From assembly GCA_023213395.1 (NCBI GenBank), contig CM041465.1, positions 60,147,741 to 60,211,740 on the forward strand: a stretch of 64,000 bases of DNA, given 5' to 3'. Below the pieces are notes generated by a model. The model was not told the origin of the DNA. It made no database searches and was given only the letters and a program-made list of their open reading frames with translations. Position 1 is the stretch's first letter. Every line of letters begins with the position of its first letter. The stretch comes from Cycas panzhihuaensis. Taxonomy: Eukaryota > Cycadophyta. This document shows, piece by piece, positions 12,393 through 23,439 of the stretch. A program made the translations under genes and the position numbers.

Positions 12393-12666
12393 TGTTAGGA
12401 TTAATATTCATATAGGATATATTTAGGATAGTGAGTCATCAGGAGTTACAAAGCCCTTAATAAGATTATGACACGTGAAGGAAATCATGAGTTTGGGATT
12501 AAACCATCACTAATCCCTCTTGTATTTATACTTGTATAGAACTATATTTTATATAAGAGTCAATTCTAATGAATGAGAATCAATTATTGAAGATAAACTA
12601 ATTCTACCTTATTAAACTTATGTTTAATTAATGTTTTTAGTTCTATTTTGATCTATCAAAATAATA
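12393..12666 (+). repeat. 3' LTR of element F
   Basis: Begins TGTTAGGATTAATATTCATA directly after the polypurine tract and ends at 12666. It is immediately followed by AATAT, the target duplication matching 8378-8382. Confidence 0.85.
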
Positions 12667-12699
12667 AATATGCCAATCCACTAATCCAACTAATCACAT

Positions 12700-14870
12700 G
12701 GATGCTAACCCAAAAGTTCAAATTAATGTCAATCATTCTAAACACATCAATCTATATTAACGAGGTATGGAAAAAGTAGACTAAAATGCCAAACAAAAAA
12801 GCTCAAAATAAGATGCAAAATATCAATTTAGTTTACCTTCCATGATCCAAATGCTAAAGAGCTAAATACATAATCCATTTCTTAGATTCAACCTAACTCA
12901 TTACCTAATATCACATTACATTCTATAGATCCATCATTCCATGTATTTTGCCAAGCCAAGTAATAATGCTAGCATAATATTTATCTTACAAATTAATAAT
13001 TTTATGTTAAACCACATGGAATCTAGCATTAGTAAAACTATAAACATCTACTTAATCAAAGACCAATGGCTTCATAATCATTCCTAATAATAGCAAAATT
13101 GACACCTAACTGAAGTACCAACATTGTGTCAAAATAGTTAAGATAAAACAACCATCATAGGAGTTGTATATCGATGGATACTTAATGAACACGACCCTGC
13201 CCTGTGTTTGAGTGACCCCTATATTAGCTATCTCATCAACTTTATAATTATTCTCATGAGAGATATGTTAGAATTCAACATTTTATACTTTCTAACATAA
13301 GTATATGGCTTCATTGTGAAGATATTTTAGATACATATTGCATAGGCTTCTGTTCTTCTTTATTGCCTTGCTCACCATCATCGAGTCTCCAAACACTTGT
13401 AATTACTTGACAACAACATCTACTAACATAGTTAGTCCCTTAATATGCCCCATTAATTTAGATTTGTTATTTAATATAGCCCCTAATCCTCTGGAAAATT
13501 CCATAATAGTGTTCCCCATAAGATCCCTAAGAGTTCCCCTAGCTATAGTTGAACCATGTTTATGTTCAAAGCTCCATAAAAAAATAATTAAAAAAAATCT
13601 CCTATGAATTTTAGTTGTTCACTAAGCTTTTACTTACTCACTTAAGATTCTTTAACATTAATCTTGAAGTCATTTAACAAATTCAATTTACCATTACTTA
13701 AGGAAATGGTTAATTAGACTGCAAATTCTTGAGCTCAAATTATAAGTTTTAACTAGCATTGAGTACACTTTCAACATGCCACCACTAATGGGGATTTTCC
13801 TTAAAATATAGACTCATTCTAAGTTAGCCATATAAACTAGTCAAATAAATGAGGGAGGAAGATCTAAATCTTCCTAAACATTAGTTTGCCTCAAAGCTAG
13901 TAAGGGGACTTATCATCACAACTCTTAACAATATGCTCAAGCTTAAGACTGCCTTCAATCTAAGGGGTTTTGTATTCTAATAATCTTGCAATCATGTTCC
14001 CATACTTCTATAGAAAAGGAACATCTAATAAATAAGTTATATGTGCTCTCTTCACTTTTTTTGCACAGTACACACATTGAATGTCCAAGAATTCCTCTCT
14101 TTTATAAGTTTTCAAAAGTTAAGATGGCTATATGTATGACAATCCATATAAAATAATTAATCTTTTGGATCGATGGATTCTCATACAAGCAGTTCCACTT
14201 ACACCTGGTTTGATAATTTTGAGGATGATTTTTATTATATAAACTTCAGTATGCATCCTTAATAATTCATGACCTAAGGCTTGAATATAGCCCCTATATA
14301 AGCATATCATTGCCCTTATAAAACCTAAATCTATATTGATAGAGTAATATTTTAAAGTAATTATACTCATCTTAAAATTGGTAAGGAGGTCAAACTAATC
14401 TTCTACCTCCTTAAAATCTTATGTTATATTATTTGTAATGCCTTTCTTGAAACAACTGCATATCTTGGTTATCCCCTTTATTATAACCATGACTGAAGAC
14501 TAGTTATTACTTGATACTTAGATATTGGTGGCATTCCTTAAATTAAGTTAAGCTAAACATCTATATTTTCCTATTGATCACTTTCTATAAGATGCCTTAA
14601 TTAAATATATTAATACTCTCTTAAATTAATCTCTAAATTGAAGATCAACCTATGCAAATTTATGAGTTTAGGTTCAAGGTTACCTTAGGCTGCCTACCTA
14701 TATACTTATTTGCTAGGATCCTTATAAACCATGAATTTAACTATGGTAATATGCATTAGATAATCTTAGCTCTAAATAATAGAGGGATGTATGAAAAAGG
14801 CTTAATGTCTAATTTACCATACTCATTCAAGTTGCATACCAGGTACCACTTGATGAGGTGGAACTTCTTT
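12700..14870 (-). mobile_element. LINE-3: 3' half of a plant LINE (post-RT, zf-RVT, RNase H)
   Basis: Minus-strand reading from right to left shows three blocks. The first is a post-RT segment (YGKLDIKPFSYIPLLFRAK, then WFIRILANKYIG) at about 14820-14690. The second is a zinc-binding RT-associated segment at about 14130-14000: KRGILGHSMCVLCKKSEES, then YNLFIRCSFSIEVW. The third is a C-terminal RNase H segment at about 13500-13190: VFGDSMMVSKAI and HISHENNYKVDEIANIGV. These match plant L1-type LINE ORF2 C-termini. Stops and shifts are frequent. It breaks off next to the LTR at 14878. Confidence 0.7.
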
Positions 14871-14877
14871 TTCCGAC

Positions 14878-15280
14878 TGTCACAAGTCCCTCTCTATAAA
14901 AATTGAAGGATTATATAATGATGGAGACAGAGTAGAGTATAATCAAATAATCAAAACATTGTAGCATAAACACTTAAGACTTTATATTCAATCAATCTTT
15001 GAGTGAGTACAAAGCAAATTTCCAATATAGGCGGTGTCTAAAAACAGCAGGGTTGTACACCCCTCCAAATATATAGTTTGGGGGAGGAGGGAAACTCTTC
15101 AACCCCTAAAATTTAAACAACAATAAAATATTACATAACGCAACAAGTTAACTCAAATCAACTTATCCTTACCTGATTCACCTTCACATGTGTGCACCCA
15201 CATATGTGAAATGGTGGGAGTGGGGCATGCACCCACATGTGTGAAAGTTGGGAGTGGGGTGATGATCATTAACCCCAACA
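14878..15280 (-). repeat. LTR of element J (3' LTR, about 403 bp)
   Basis: Plus-strand view runs TGTCACAAG ... ACCCCAACA, so the element-strand LTR begins TGTTGGGGTTAATG. It directly follows a minus-strand polypurine tract (TTAAGGGGGAGAA, complement of 15281-15293). A two-unit minisatellite of about 40 bp (CACATGTGTG..CACCCACAT..TGGGAGTGGGG) lies at 15184-15265. The partner LTR was not found in the window. Confidence 0.65.
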
Positions 15281-15911
15281 TTCTCCCCCTTAATAGTCAT
15301 CACGAACAACTTTATCTTCTCTTTAAGCTTGTGAAACTTGAACTTGAAAAAACTTTAAAAATTTATTTTTTAACTTGATCATTATTAATTTACCTCATTA
15401 TTTTAGTAATGTGTGTCTCTTTACCATTGAGTGGTTCAACAAATCTCCAAGTAAATATAGCTCGATTTGAATGAAGGTGAAGGGCTGCAACTCTAACTTT
15501 ATCTCTTTGAACTCTGACTTTGTCTTCTGAAATCTTTATGTTATGAGTAACTATCATATCATAAGATTTCTCCCCCTCAAATGGAGGATCAACTTCACGT
15601 GCAACAAGGTGATCATGCATTTGACTTGAATTTTCCTCCTCAATCTTTTCATTACAATCAACTTGCTTTAGCACCTATCTTATATGCTTAATAATATCAA
15701 TGTTAAATTCATTTACATTGAGGGCTTCTCCCCCATAAATAGAAACTAAGATGTCTTGTACGGATTTGAAAGTTGTTATTTTACAAACTTTAGAAAGAAC
15801 ATTATCATCTATAGTGCAAAAAAGTAAAGCTAAAACTTCATTGTCTTTTTTAATGTTTTGTTTAGTATTAAGATCATATTCATCTTATAGGTAACTCCAA
15901 AGATTATTTGT
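15281..15911 (-). pseudogene. Element J: gag fragment joined directly to the 3' end
   Basis: Minus-strand frames from 15911 contain KKDNEVLALLFCTIDDNVLSK and then SVQDILVSIYG, which fit a copia gag N-terminal half. A 94-codon stretch (15674-15390) of no recognised family follows, then the polypurine tract. No protease, integrase or RT is present between gag and LTR, so J was either a gag-only non-autonomous element or suffered a large deletion. It is cut off by the insertion of element B at 15912. Confidence 0.5.
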
Positions 15912-16349
15912 TGTTAGGAATATTAATGTAATCTTTTATGTTCTTCTTAAAGTTCATATTTATGTCACATGTTTAAATTAGTATCTAAGTTATTCTAATA
16001 TTTAAATTTAGTGCTTACTTTAATCTTATGTGGAAGGTGGTTAAAATGCGTAACTGCATTTCAACGAACCTTTCTTAGTATTGATTCATCTCCTAGATTC
16101 AAGAAGACGGTTCCAAGAATCTAGGAAGGCTGTCTAAAATCCTTTTACAAGGCTGGTTATGTATTTTCTGTATATGGTTTTATATTTCTCACTATTCTTA
16201 ATAAAATTACAACTTTAGGAGGTGGTTTATCTTCCCCAGAAGGGGTTTTCCACCTATCAATCTAGTGTATATGTGCAATGTTATTTGTAGCATGTATTTA
16301 TTTGTCTATGTGATCTTGTGGTAACATTATGCATGTTCCCATTTCTACA
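15912..16349 (+). repeat. 5' LTR of element B (438 bp)
   Basis: Runs TGTTAGGAATATTAATG ... CATTTCTACA and matches 22994-23439. It contains a hairpin-forming block at 16217-16255 (AGGTGG ... CCCCAGAAGGGG ... CCACCT) also found in the LTRs of element D. Confidence 0.95.
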
Positions 16350-16362
16350 AGGTATCAGAGCA
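16350..16362 (+). other. Element B primer-binding site
   Basis: AGGTATCAGAGCA follows the LTR directly, one base off the consensus TGGTATCAGAGC complementary to initiator-methionine tRNA. The same bases on the minus strand merge into the captured importin N-terminal sequence (codons VPALIP). Confidence 0.85.
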
Positions 16363-16475
16363 GGAACCACTTGCGGATCCTTTTCCAGTCGCTTAATTTG
16401 CTCCTCAGCTTGCCTCCGTACATCGTTATCAGGCATCAAGAACTGAATTAGTAGGAGCTCTAATGACTGTGCCAT
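16355..16475 (-). pseudogene. Captured importin beta-4 fragment: N-terminus, antisense
   Basis: The minus strand encodes MAQSLELLLIQFLMPDND, then RRQAEEQIKRLEKDPQVVPAL, starting at an ATG at 16475-16473. This matches the N-terminus of plant importin subunit beta-4 (Kap123/IPO4-like HEAT-repeat nuclear import receptor) almost residue for residue. It runs into the element's primer-binding site after about 40 codons. It is antisense to the retrotransposon and has no continuation, so it is a gene fragment and not a gene. Confidence 0.85.
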
Positions 16476-16499
16476 ACTTCCTCTTCCCTCACAGTTTGA

Positions 16500-16735
16500 T
16501 TGCAAATGCTACTATGCATTTAGTCCCTATATTGTGACAGTAGGTGAGAAAACGCTATGCTAATTCCAGCCTTCACTTTTGAGCTTTCAACTGGTGATAC
16601 AACAACTTGAGCAAAGATGTGAATCACCTAGGGTACTCAAGAAAGAATCTCAGGTTTGGAAGATAAAATTAAGTTGTAGACATAGCTATAGATGGCTAAT
16701 GATTCCTCCAAATCATCTTTCAATTTTAGCTCTTT
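16500..16735 (-). pseudogene. Captured importin beta-4 fragment: C-terminus, antisense
   Basis: The minus strand encodes KLKDDLEESLAIYSYVYN, then LILSSKPEILS, and after a stop FAQVVVSPVESSKVKAG and FSHLLSQY. This corresponds to the last HEAT repeat of plant importin beta-4. The clearer copy is at 23590-23815. In the host gene this segment lies over 900 codons from the N-terminal piece, yet here they are about 25 bp apart. Two stops (near 16650) show decay. Confidence 0.8.
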
Positions 16736-17162
16736 AACTGAAATAGTTGGAGATGTATTGAGACCATATTTCACTACATTACAGTCAGTTTTTGTAAAAT
16801 GCCTACAAGATGAAAGCAACAACCGTGTCAGGATCGCTACATTGAAGGAAGTTGGGTCCTTTATGGATTATATCCAAACTAAAAATGAAGTTCTAATGTT
16901 CTGGAAACTTATACCAAACGTCTTGAATGTATCACAATAGTGCCTTGCCAATGGTGATGAGGAGGTAGCTATTATTGCCTTTGAAAAATTTTGATGAATT
17001 GGTAGAGTTGCCGAGACCTTTTCTTGGGCCATCTGTACCACTTATAGTTTAGTTTACCCTTGAAGTCTACTTAAGCAAGAATTTTGAAGCCAACACCTGT
17101 CATCAGGCTATCCAAATAATCTCATGGTTGGCTAAATACAGGCCTAAGTCTCTCATATAGCA
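16716..17162 (+). pseudogene. Captured importin beta-4 fragment: early HEAT repeats, sense
   Basis: The plus strand encodes FNFSSLTEIVGDVLRPYF, then LQSVFVKCLQDESNNRVRIA, then a continuation to ANTCHQAIQIISWLAKYRP near 17090-17150. This matches roughly residues 140-270 of plant importin beta-4. It is opposite in orientation to the neighbouring N- and C-terminal pieces, so the capture was rearranged. Stops are present near 16938 and 17055, and a frameshift near 16985. I see no intron-like interruption over about 130 codons. Confidence 0.85.
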
Positions 17163-17169
17163 AGTCGAT

Positions 17170-18720
17170 GAGGAGCGCTGCCATCACGCCTTCATTCTTC
17201 GATCATTGAAGCCTCACCTCTAAACCTCCAAATAGAGAAGTAACACTGCCATCGCATACTAGGTAGGGTTTTCACATCTTACCCCCCTATCCAGACCCCA
17301 TTTTTTATTTCATTTTATCTTTCTTTTATATAATCCAAAAACTCGTCGGGACTGGGTTTGATTGTTTTAATTTTTGATCTAATTTCATTTTTGTTAATTG
17401 ATTTAATAAACTAATGTTAACACCCCCCCTTTTTCACATTAATAAATTAACTTAAAACCCCCTTTTACCTTAATAAACCTTCAATTTACAAATAAAATTC
17501 AAAATTTTCCCTCTTTAGTTAATCTTTAGTATGTAAAATCAACAAAACACCCCCTATAAGCTCATATAGCCACTTCTTGATGGATTCTATATGAATCTCA
17601 CTCTAATTTATCATTGCTCCTTCTTAGACATCTTATGATATTGTCAACATACTCATAGGGTATTAATCATACCCTGTCTTCTCCAAAACCTTTGTCAACA
17701 AAGCCCTTGTTATCCATTACAACCTATTATTTCTTAAATTATCAAGTTGTATACCTCTTGAATATAACTCTACCCCTTGCTTGCCAATCCCCTAGTAACG
17801 GGCTCCTAATCAACTTAATTCTTCTTGTCTCATTGTCACACTCCCATTTTAAGGTAATTTTATCATCCACCATATGAGATTAGTGAAATTTTCTATTTAA
17901 TCCATGTTTTAGGTCACTAACCCTACTATGGCCTTCATTGTCTCCTTATTCTAATATAGGCATTGTATAAGTGCATATCTTCACATTCTACCCTGATTAT
18001 GATTCCATTAAGATTATTTATCACATGGATTACACATATTCCCCCTCTTCTCGCCTAATATCTGAGCGTATTCTTTGTCATAAATAAGGTATACATTACC
18101 TTTCAAACACTCATTCAAAGAGTATATATATGTACACACACACACATATACTATTAAGAAAGCCTAATTAACTTAGACAAAACCAATATTTTTTTTGGTT
18201 TTTTGGCTAAGATAAAGTATAGTATCTATTCTTATCTGTGTAGATCATTGAATATATTTTATACGCATTTATATTTTTTCAAAAATAAAGCTTAATTAAT
18301 AAAAAACTATTAAAATTTTTTATATTTTATATTGCAAATCAGTGTTATATCTTCAAAATTATTATTAAATTAATGCAACATATAATTAATTATTCTTTAC
18401 AACTTTCTTGGAACTTAAACACTTAAGGGGGACTATTTATTTCTCAAAATTAAAAGGGAACTTTTTTTGAAAAGGGACTGTTTAAGGGGATTTTTTAAGG
18501 GGTTGTTTATTTTTCAATTCAAGGGAAACTGTCTCTCTAAAAACATGTAATTTTTTTCTTTAAGGGAAAAGCAAGTAATGCATACTACAATGCTTTCTTT
18601 TTCATTCTTGAATTATGCCTATTAAAATATTAATCTAATGATTAGTACTCTTATTAAGTGATTATTTTTTCACCTACCTTTATATTTTTCAATCTTTAAT
18701 AAAACCTTATAACTCCCAAT
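17170..18720 (+). other. Element B leader, T-rich, shared with element D
   Basis: From about 17245 (GCCATCGC, TAGGGTTT, then a C-run and AGACCCC) the sequence parallels element D from about 51905. It stays non-coding to gag. Just before gag, 18423-18541 holds repeated AAGGGGA/AAGGGAA words. An alternating TA/CA microsatellite lies at 18122-18151. Confidence 0.7.
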
Positions 18721-19640
18721 ATGGCATTAATACCAGGGACAACCACATGCGTTCTAATTCCAGTGTTAACCAGCTCAAACTATGCCGACTGAAGGAATCA
18801 CATATCCTATCAGCTCAAATAGCAAAAGATATGGTGATATGTGATAGGTGAATTTAAAAAACTAAAAGAAGATGCTACAGAGAGTTATATGGTATATCTG
18901 ATGAACTCAGATGCAACCTTAGACACCATATTAAACTCACTTTCACTAGAAATCAGTCGGTAGTTTTATGAAACAGATGACTTGGCCACTGTCTGGAAAA
19001 CTTTGCAAGATAAATATGACAAGGTCGATACACATCAAGTGGCTATCCTAAAATAATAATAGTATGACCTTAATTTTGATGATTTTTCTAATGTTGAGGA
19101 TTTTTTAAGTAAAATTCAATTAATTAATAAAGATCTAGGAAACTGTATCAAATCCAAAACTAAAGATGGTGATACTGAAAAAATAATCACGCATGCTAGA
19201 GATGGCGATACACTCGTATGTCTTGCAGTAAACAAGTTACTAAAATAATTTAATCTTTTTAAAACTGTTAGACAACAAGATGTCGACTCTCCTATAACAT
19301 TCAATTAGTTGACAAACCAACTGATCGAACATCAAACAATGTTAATTCAAACAAGTGTATTAAAAGATCCTTCACAGGCTTTGTTTTCCAAAACTAAGCC
19401 ACAAATTAAAAACAAACAATAGAATAATTTTCATAGTATTCCAAAATTTTAGAAACCTCATAGAGGTTCACAATGTAATTCTTAAAACAATATTAAGTAT
19501 TTTGGTCCAACTAAACACTAGAATATTTCTAATTAATCATTTCATAATAGGAACAACGTAACTCCTTCGCAAAATACTAGTTGTGCCTATTGTCATAAAA
19601 AGGCCACACTATTGATGTCTGCAGAAGTAGAATAGCTTCA
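18721..19640 (+). pseudogene. Element B: gag
   Basis: The ATG at 18721 starts a copia gag homologous to D (MALIPG..., SSNYAD, YMVYLMNSDATLDTILNSL). YDKVDTHQVAIL at about 19020 and KIQLINKDLGNCIKSKTK follow. The zinc knuckle near 19578 begins CAYCHKK but is frameshifted before its His and last Cys. In-frame stops occur, several at former Trp codons. Confidence 0.85.
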
Positions 19641-19779
19641 GAAGCATGGAAAGCTTCCAAGGGATTGGAAATTGACCTCAATCCCATTCTCAATCACAAC
19701 CTCAAAATCGACAAACTCATAATTGTTCTTTAGCGGCAACAACTTCTGTGTTTGTTGCCCCTACAAATCAACCACCATA

Positions 19780-21020
19780 ATGGATTCTTAACTCTAGTGC
19801 ATCCCATCACATGACAGGACACCAGAAAAATTTATCCACTTATCAATCCAAATCGATCTCTAAAGTAGAGATTTCTTTTGGAAGTGGTACCCAACTTAAA
19901 GTCAAAGGATTAGGTGATGTTACCTTAAAGGATGGATCAATAAAAGACGTTTTCTATGTGCCTGGTCTATTACCAAACCTACTTTTTGTTTATCAAATCT
20001 TCCAGAAAGACCTTATTGTCGAATTATGGAAAAATAAATTTATCATTAAGGAGTTATTAAACAAATTTAGACATATTACCTCAAGACCTGTTAATTATAA
20101 CACAGGTCTCTATAGTTTAACAAGTCTACAAAATAATAAACAAAACCCTTCAGCACTTTTATCACCAAAACTGACTCAGTCAGCAAACTTTGGCATGCAC
20201 GATTTGGCCATACAAGTTATGGCAAACTGTAATATCTAAAAAAACATGAAATGGTTTATGGTCTTCCACCCTTAAACTCTATTTATGGTGTTTGTGAAGC
20301 TTGTATGACAGATAAGCAACACATGGGCCTATTTCCACATAAAACTCAATTCAGAGCAACAGTTCCACTTGAACTTGTTCACTCTGACATATGTGGACCT
20401 TTTCATGTAACATCATACTCTGGTTCTTATTATTTTGTTACATTTATGGATGATTATTCAAGAAAATATTGGGTTTACATGCTTAAAACATGTAGTTAAG
20501 TGTTTGCCATTTTTATTAAATACAAAATGCTAGTTGAAAATCAATCAAATTCAAAAATCAGAAATTTTTGATCCAATAATGCAAAGGAATATTTAAGTGA
20601 TAAATTCAATTCTTTCTGTAAATCACATGGAATTTAATTCTAATATTCCATTACATATACACCTCAACAAAATGGTGTTGCTGAACGCAAAAACCATACT
20701 CTTGTTGAGATGACTCGTTGAATGTTACACGCAAAGAATCTAGACCTAAAATTATGGGCAGAAGCAATTAACTGCTCTAACTATTTATTAAATTATTTAC
20801 TTAGCAAAAGTCTATACAACGTTACTCTATAACAAAAATGGTCTGGTAGAAAACCTTCAGTCAATTATTTACAAATCTTTGGTAGTATTGCGTAGGGACA
20901 TATCCTTAAAGAAAAATGCAAAAAATTAGACCCAAAAAGTCAAAAATACATCTTCGTTAGATACAATGAAGAAAGTAAAGCTCATAGACTCCTAGATCTA
21001 GTCACACATCAAATTTTAAT
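19780..21020 (+). pseudogene. Element B: protease and integrase
   Basis: The protease site reads WILNSSASHHM at 19781-19813. The catalytic Asp and following Gly (DSGA in D) are replaced by Asn and Ser, so it is inactive. A 142-codon open stretch follows (19811-20239). Integrase has its zinc-binding end CEACMTDKQHMGLFP near 20295-20340 and core HSDICGPFHVTSYSGSYYF at 20380-20440. After a stop at 20497 the SNAKEYL and NGVAERK blocks follow at 20575-20690. The frames are broken three or more times. Confidence 0.85.
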
Positions 21021-21469
21021 TTTGCGTGACGTAATATTTGATGAAGAAGTATCTTCTTTAATATCTACTTATATAGAACTTCTCATTGAAAATTTATTAA
21101 CCAATACGTATTTGGTTGACCCCTCTAACAAACAAGCTGATCTGGAAGTTATAAACTCCTTATCAACTCAAGTCCAAAATTGGACTCTATCTGAATCTAA
21201 TGAAATAGATTCCTCCTCTTAACCTAGTTCTACAAATCAATCTGTACCTTTAGAAATAGTTACTAATAAATAACTTATTTGGATAACGAAAATTCTTGCT
21301 AATGCTGGATCTGATGTAGGTAATCCTATAGATACCAGACGAATATGTGACCAAAAACTACATGCTAACTTTGCCTTAATGGCTAAAATAATGGACAACA
21401 ACGATCCCAAAACCTTTAAACAAGCTAGCAACAATCCTGTATAGTAAGACACTATGTAAACTGAATTTG

Positions 21470-22290
21470 ATGCTTTAATTAAAAATTCAACTTGGGATCT
21501 CGTTCTGCGCCCACCTGGGAAAATGTAGTTGACTGTAAATGGGCCTATAGGACAAAATATAACTCAACATGCGTAGTTGAAAAATATAAGGCTCGCCTAG
21601 TTGCAAAAGGATTTTCGCAAATAGATGCCATAGATTATAATGAAACATTTGCCCTTATTGCAAAAATGAACATGATTAAAATAATTATTGCTCTCACAAC
21701 CAAATTTGGATGGGAAATCCACCAAATGGATGTCAAGAGTGCTTTCTTGAATGGTGATCTCAAAGAAGAGATCTACATGTCTCAGCCACCTAGATTTATT
21801 GAAAATCCTAATTTAGTTTGTAAACTTAAGAAATCCATTTATGGTTTAAAACAAGCTCCTCGAGCTTGGTATACTAAAGTAGATGATTATTTAATTCACA
21901 TTAGATACACTAGATATATTAGTGATCCAAATCTTTATTTCAAACATGAAAATAAAAATCTTACTATTCTAATCCTCTATGTTGATGACATTATCATTAC
22001 TAAATTATCAACTAATAATATTCATCAATTAAAAACTACTTTAATGAACAAATTCGAAATGACCGATTTAGGTCTACTACATTACTTTCTTAGTTTACAA
22101 ATTTATCAATACGACTCAAGAATAACTATATCTCAACTTAAGTATATTCTAGACTTAATTCAGTTATTTAACATGGAAAATGCTAAACCCGTATTTAATC
22201 CATTACAATCAGGAGTTAAACTATTTACTGATTATTCCTCACCTTTATGTAACCCTACATTATATAGATAACTAATTGGTAGTCTTATTT
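21470..22290 (+). pseudogene. Element B: reverse transcriptase
   Basis: An open frame of 259 codons (21492-22271) covers most of the RT. It contains [47 protein letters not shown] and the catalytic YVDD at 21978-21989. This is the best preserved RT in the element, but it is preceded by a stop at 21442 and followed by one at 22269. The DLG.LHYFL block (MTDLGLLHYFLS) is intact. Confidence 0.9.
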
Positions 22291-22930
22291 ATTTAACTCA
22301 CACTCGTCTTGACATTTCCTATGTTGTTGCTTTATGTTTACGTTATATGCAATAGTCACATGAATCTCATTGGAAAGCTACTAAATATATCTTACGATAT
22401 CTAAAGCATATCATTTTTTATGGTTTAACTTATAATTTTTGTAATAAACCTCTAACTTTAACTGGATATACTAATTCAAATTAGGCAAGTGATATAAATG
22501 ATCAAAAATTTACATCAGATTATGTATTTTTTATAGATTCCTCACCTATTACTTAGTCTAGTAAGAAAATGTAGCACTAGCTTTATCAACAACCGAAGCT
22601 GAATATCGCGTACTTGTTGAAGCTAGCAAAGAAGCACTTTGGCTCAAATCTTTACTAAATGAAATTGGTCTGTCTCTAAACTCTTCCATTAAACTTGAAG
22701 TTGATAATTAAGGTGCAATTGCTATTGCTACTAATCCAGTTTCGTATTCTATGACTAAACATATAGAATTACATCAACATTTTATTCATAATCTTATTAC
22801 TGATAATCTTGTTTTCTTGTGTTATTATCCAATAGATCTACAGATTACTGGCATACTAACCAAGTCTTTAACTGAAGTAAAGTTTCTAAATCTCTGAGAT
22901 CTATTGCAGATAAAAGAAATATCCATCAAA
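22290..22930 (+). pseudogene. Element B: RNase H
   Basis: TTEAEYRVLVEASKEALWL-like codons around 22590-22640 and the DN..AIAIA.NPV block near 22700-22745 are readable. TKHIELHQHFIHNLI follows near 22755. Stops (including former Trp and Gln codons) and a shift break the frame. Confidence 0.8.
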
Positions 22931-22993
22931 GGGGTATCACTGTGATGAAGACATTTTTTTTTCTATAGCATAAAAGTTTACGTTAAATGAGGA

Positions 22994-23439
22994 TGTTAGG
23001 AATATTAATGTAATCTTTTATGTTCTTCTTAAGGTTCATATTTATGTCACATGTTTAAATTAGTATTTAAGTTATTCTAATGTTTAACTTTAACACTTAT
23101 TTTAATCTTATGTGGAAGGTGGTTGAAATGCGCAACTGCATTTCAATGAACCTTTTTTAGTATTAATTCATCTCCTAGATTCAAGGAGACGGTTCCAAGA
23201 ATCTAGGAGGGCTGTCTCAAATCCTTTTACAAGGCTGGTTATGTGGTTAGGTGGTTTTTGTATATAGTTTTATATTTCTCACTATTCTTAATAAAATTAC
23301 AACTTTAGGAGGTGGTTTATCTTCCCCAGAAGGGGTTTTCCACCTGTTAATCTGGTGTATATGTGCAATGTTATTTGTAGCCTATATTTGTTTATTTATG
23401 TGATCCTATGGTAACATTATGCATGCCCCCATTTCTACA
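22994..23439 (+). repeat. 3' LTR of element B (446 bp), also acting as a left LTR
   Basis: Runs TGTTAGGAATATTAATG ... CATTTCTACA. Unlike a normal 3' LTR it is followed at once by a perfect primer-binding site (TGGTATCAGAGCA, 23440-23452) and a second copy of the importin-bearing leader. It is therefore shared by two internal regions. Confidence 0.95.

Larger units (their letters stand above)
8383..12666 (+). mobile_element. Ty1/copia element F, lacking RT and RNase H
   Basis: Related LTRs (8383-8668 and 12393-12666) bracket a 3.7-kb interior. The 5-bp target duplication AATAT occurs at 8378-8382 and 12667-12671. PBS, zinc knuckle, protease and integrase relics are present in plus-strand order. 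The sequence then jumps from the start of the RT module straight to a polypurine tract. By eye the LTRs differ by roughly 20%, so this is an old insertion. Confidence 0.85.
15912..23439 (+). mobile_element. Ty1/copia element B with captured host-gene leader
   Basis: LTRs at 15912-16349 and 22994-23439 (about 7% different plus an 8-bp indel) flank a PBS, a leader with importin fragments, gag, protease, integrase, RT and RNase H. The element is closely related to D. The 5 bp to the left are TTTGT. No matching duplication follows the right LTR, because that LTR continues into a second PBS and leader copy (23440-24123). Many stops make the coding part non-functional. Confidence 0.9.

Noticed and set aside
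13338-13607. Plus-strand 89-codon ORF with a signal-peptide-like start
   Set aside because: The minus strand here encodes the RNase H of LINE-3, so the plus-strand frame is its complement.
15184-15265. CRISPR-like repeat-spacer arrangement
   Set aside because: Only two units of a minisatellite inside a plant LTR; the host is a eukaryote.
16281-16940. A real importin gene at this locus
   Set aside because: The three pieces are out of order, on both strands, carry stops and lie directly against a retrotransposon primer site; each is a fragment.
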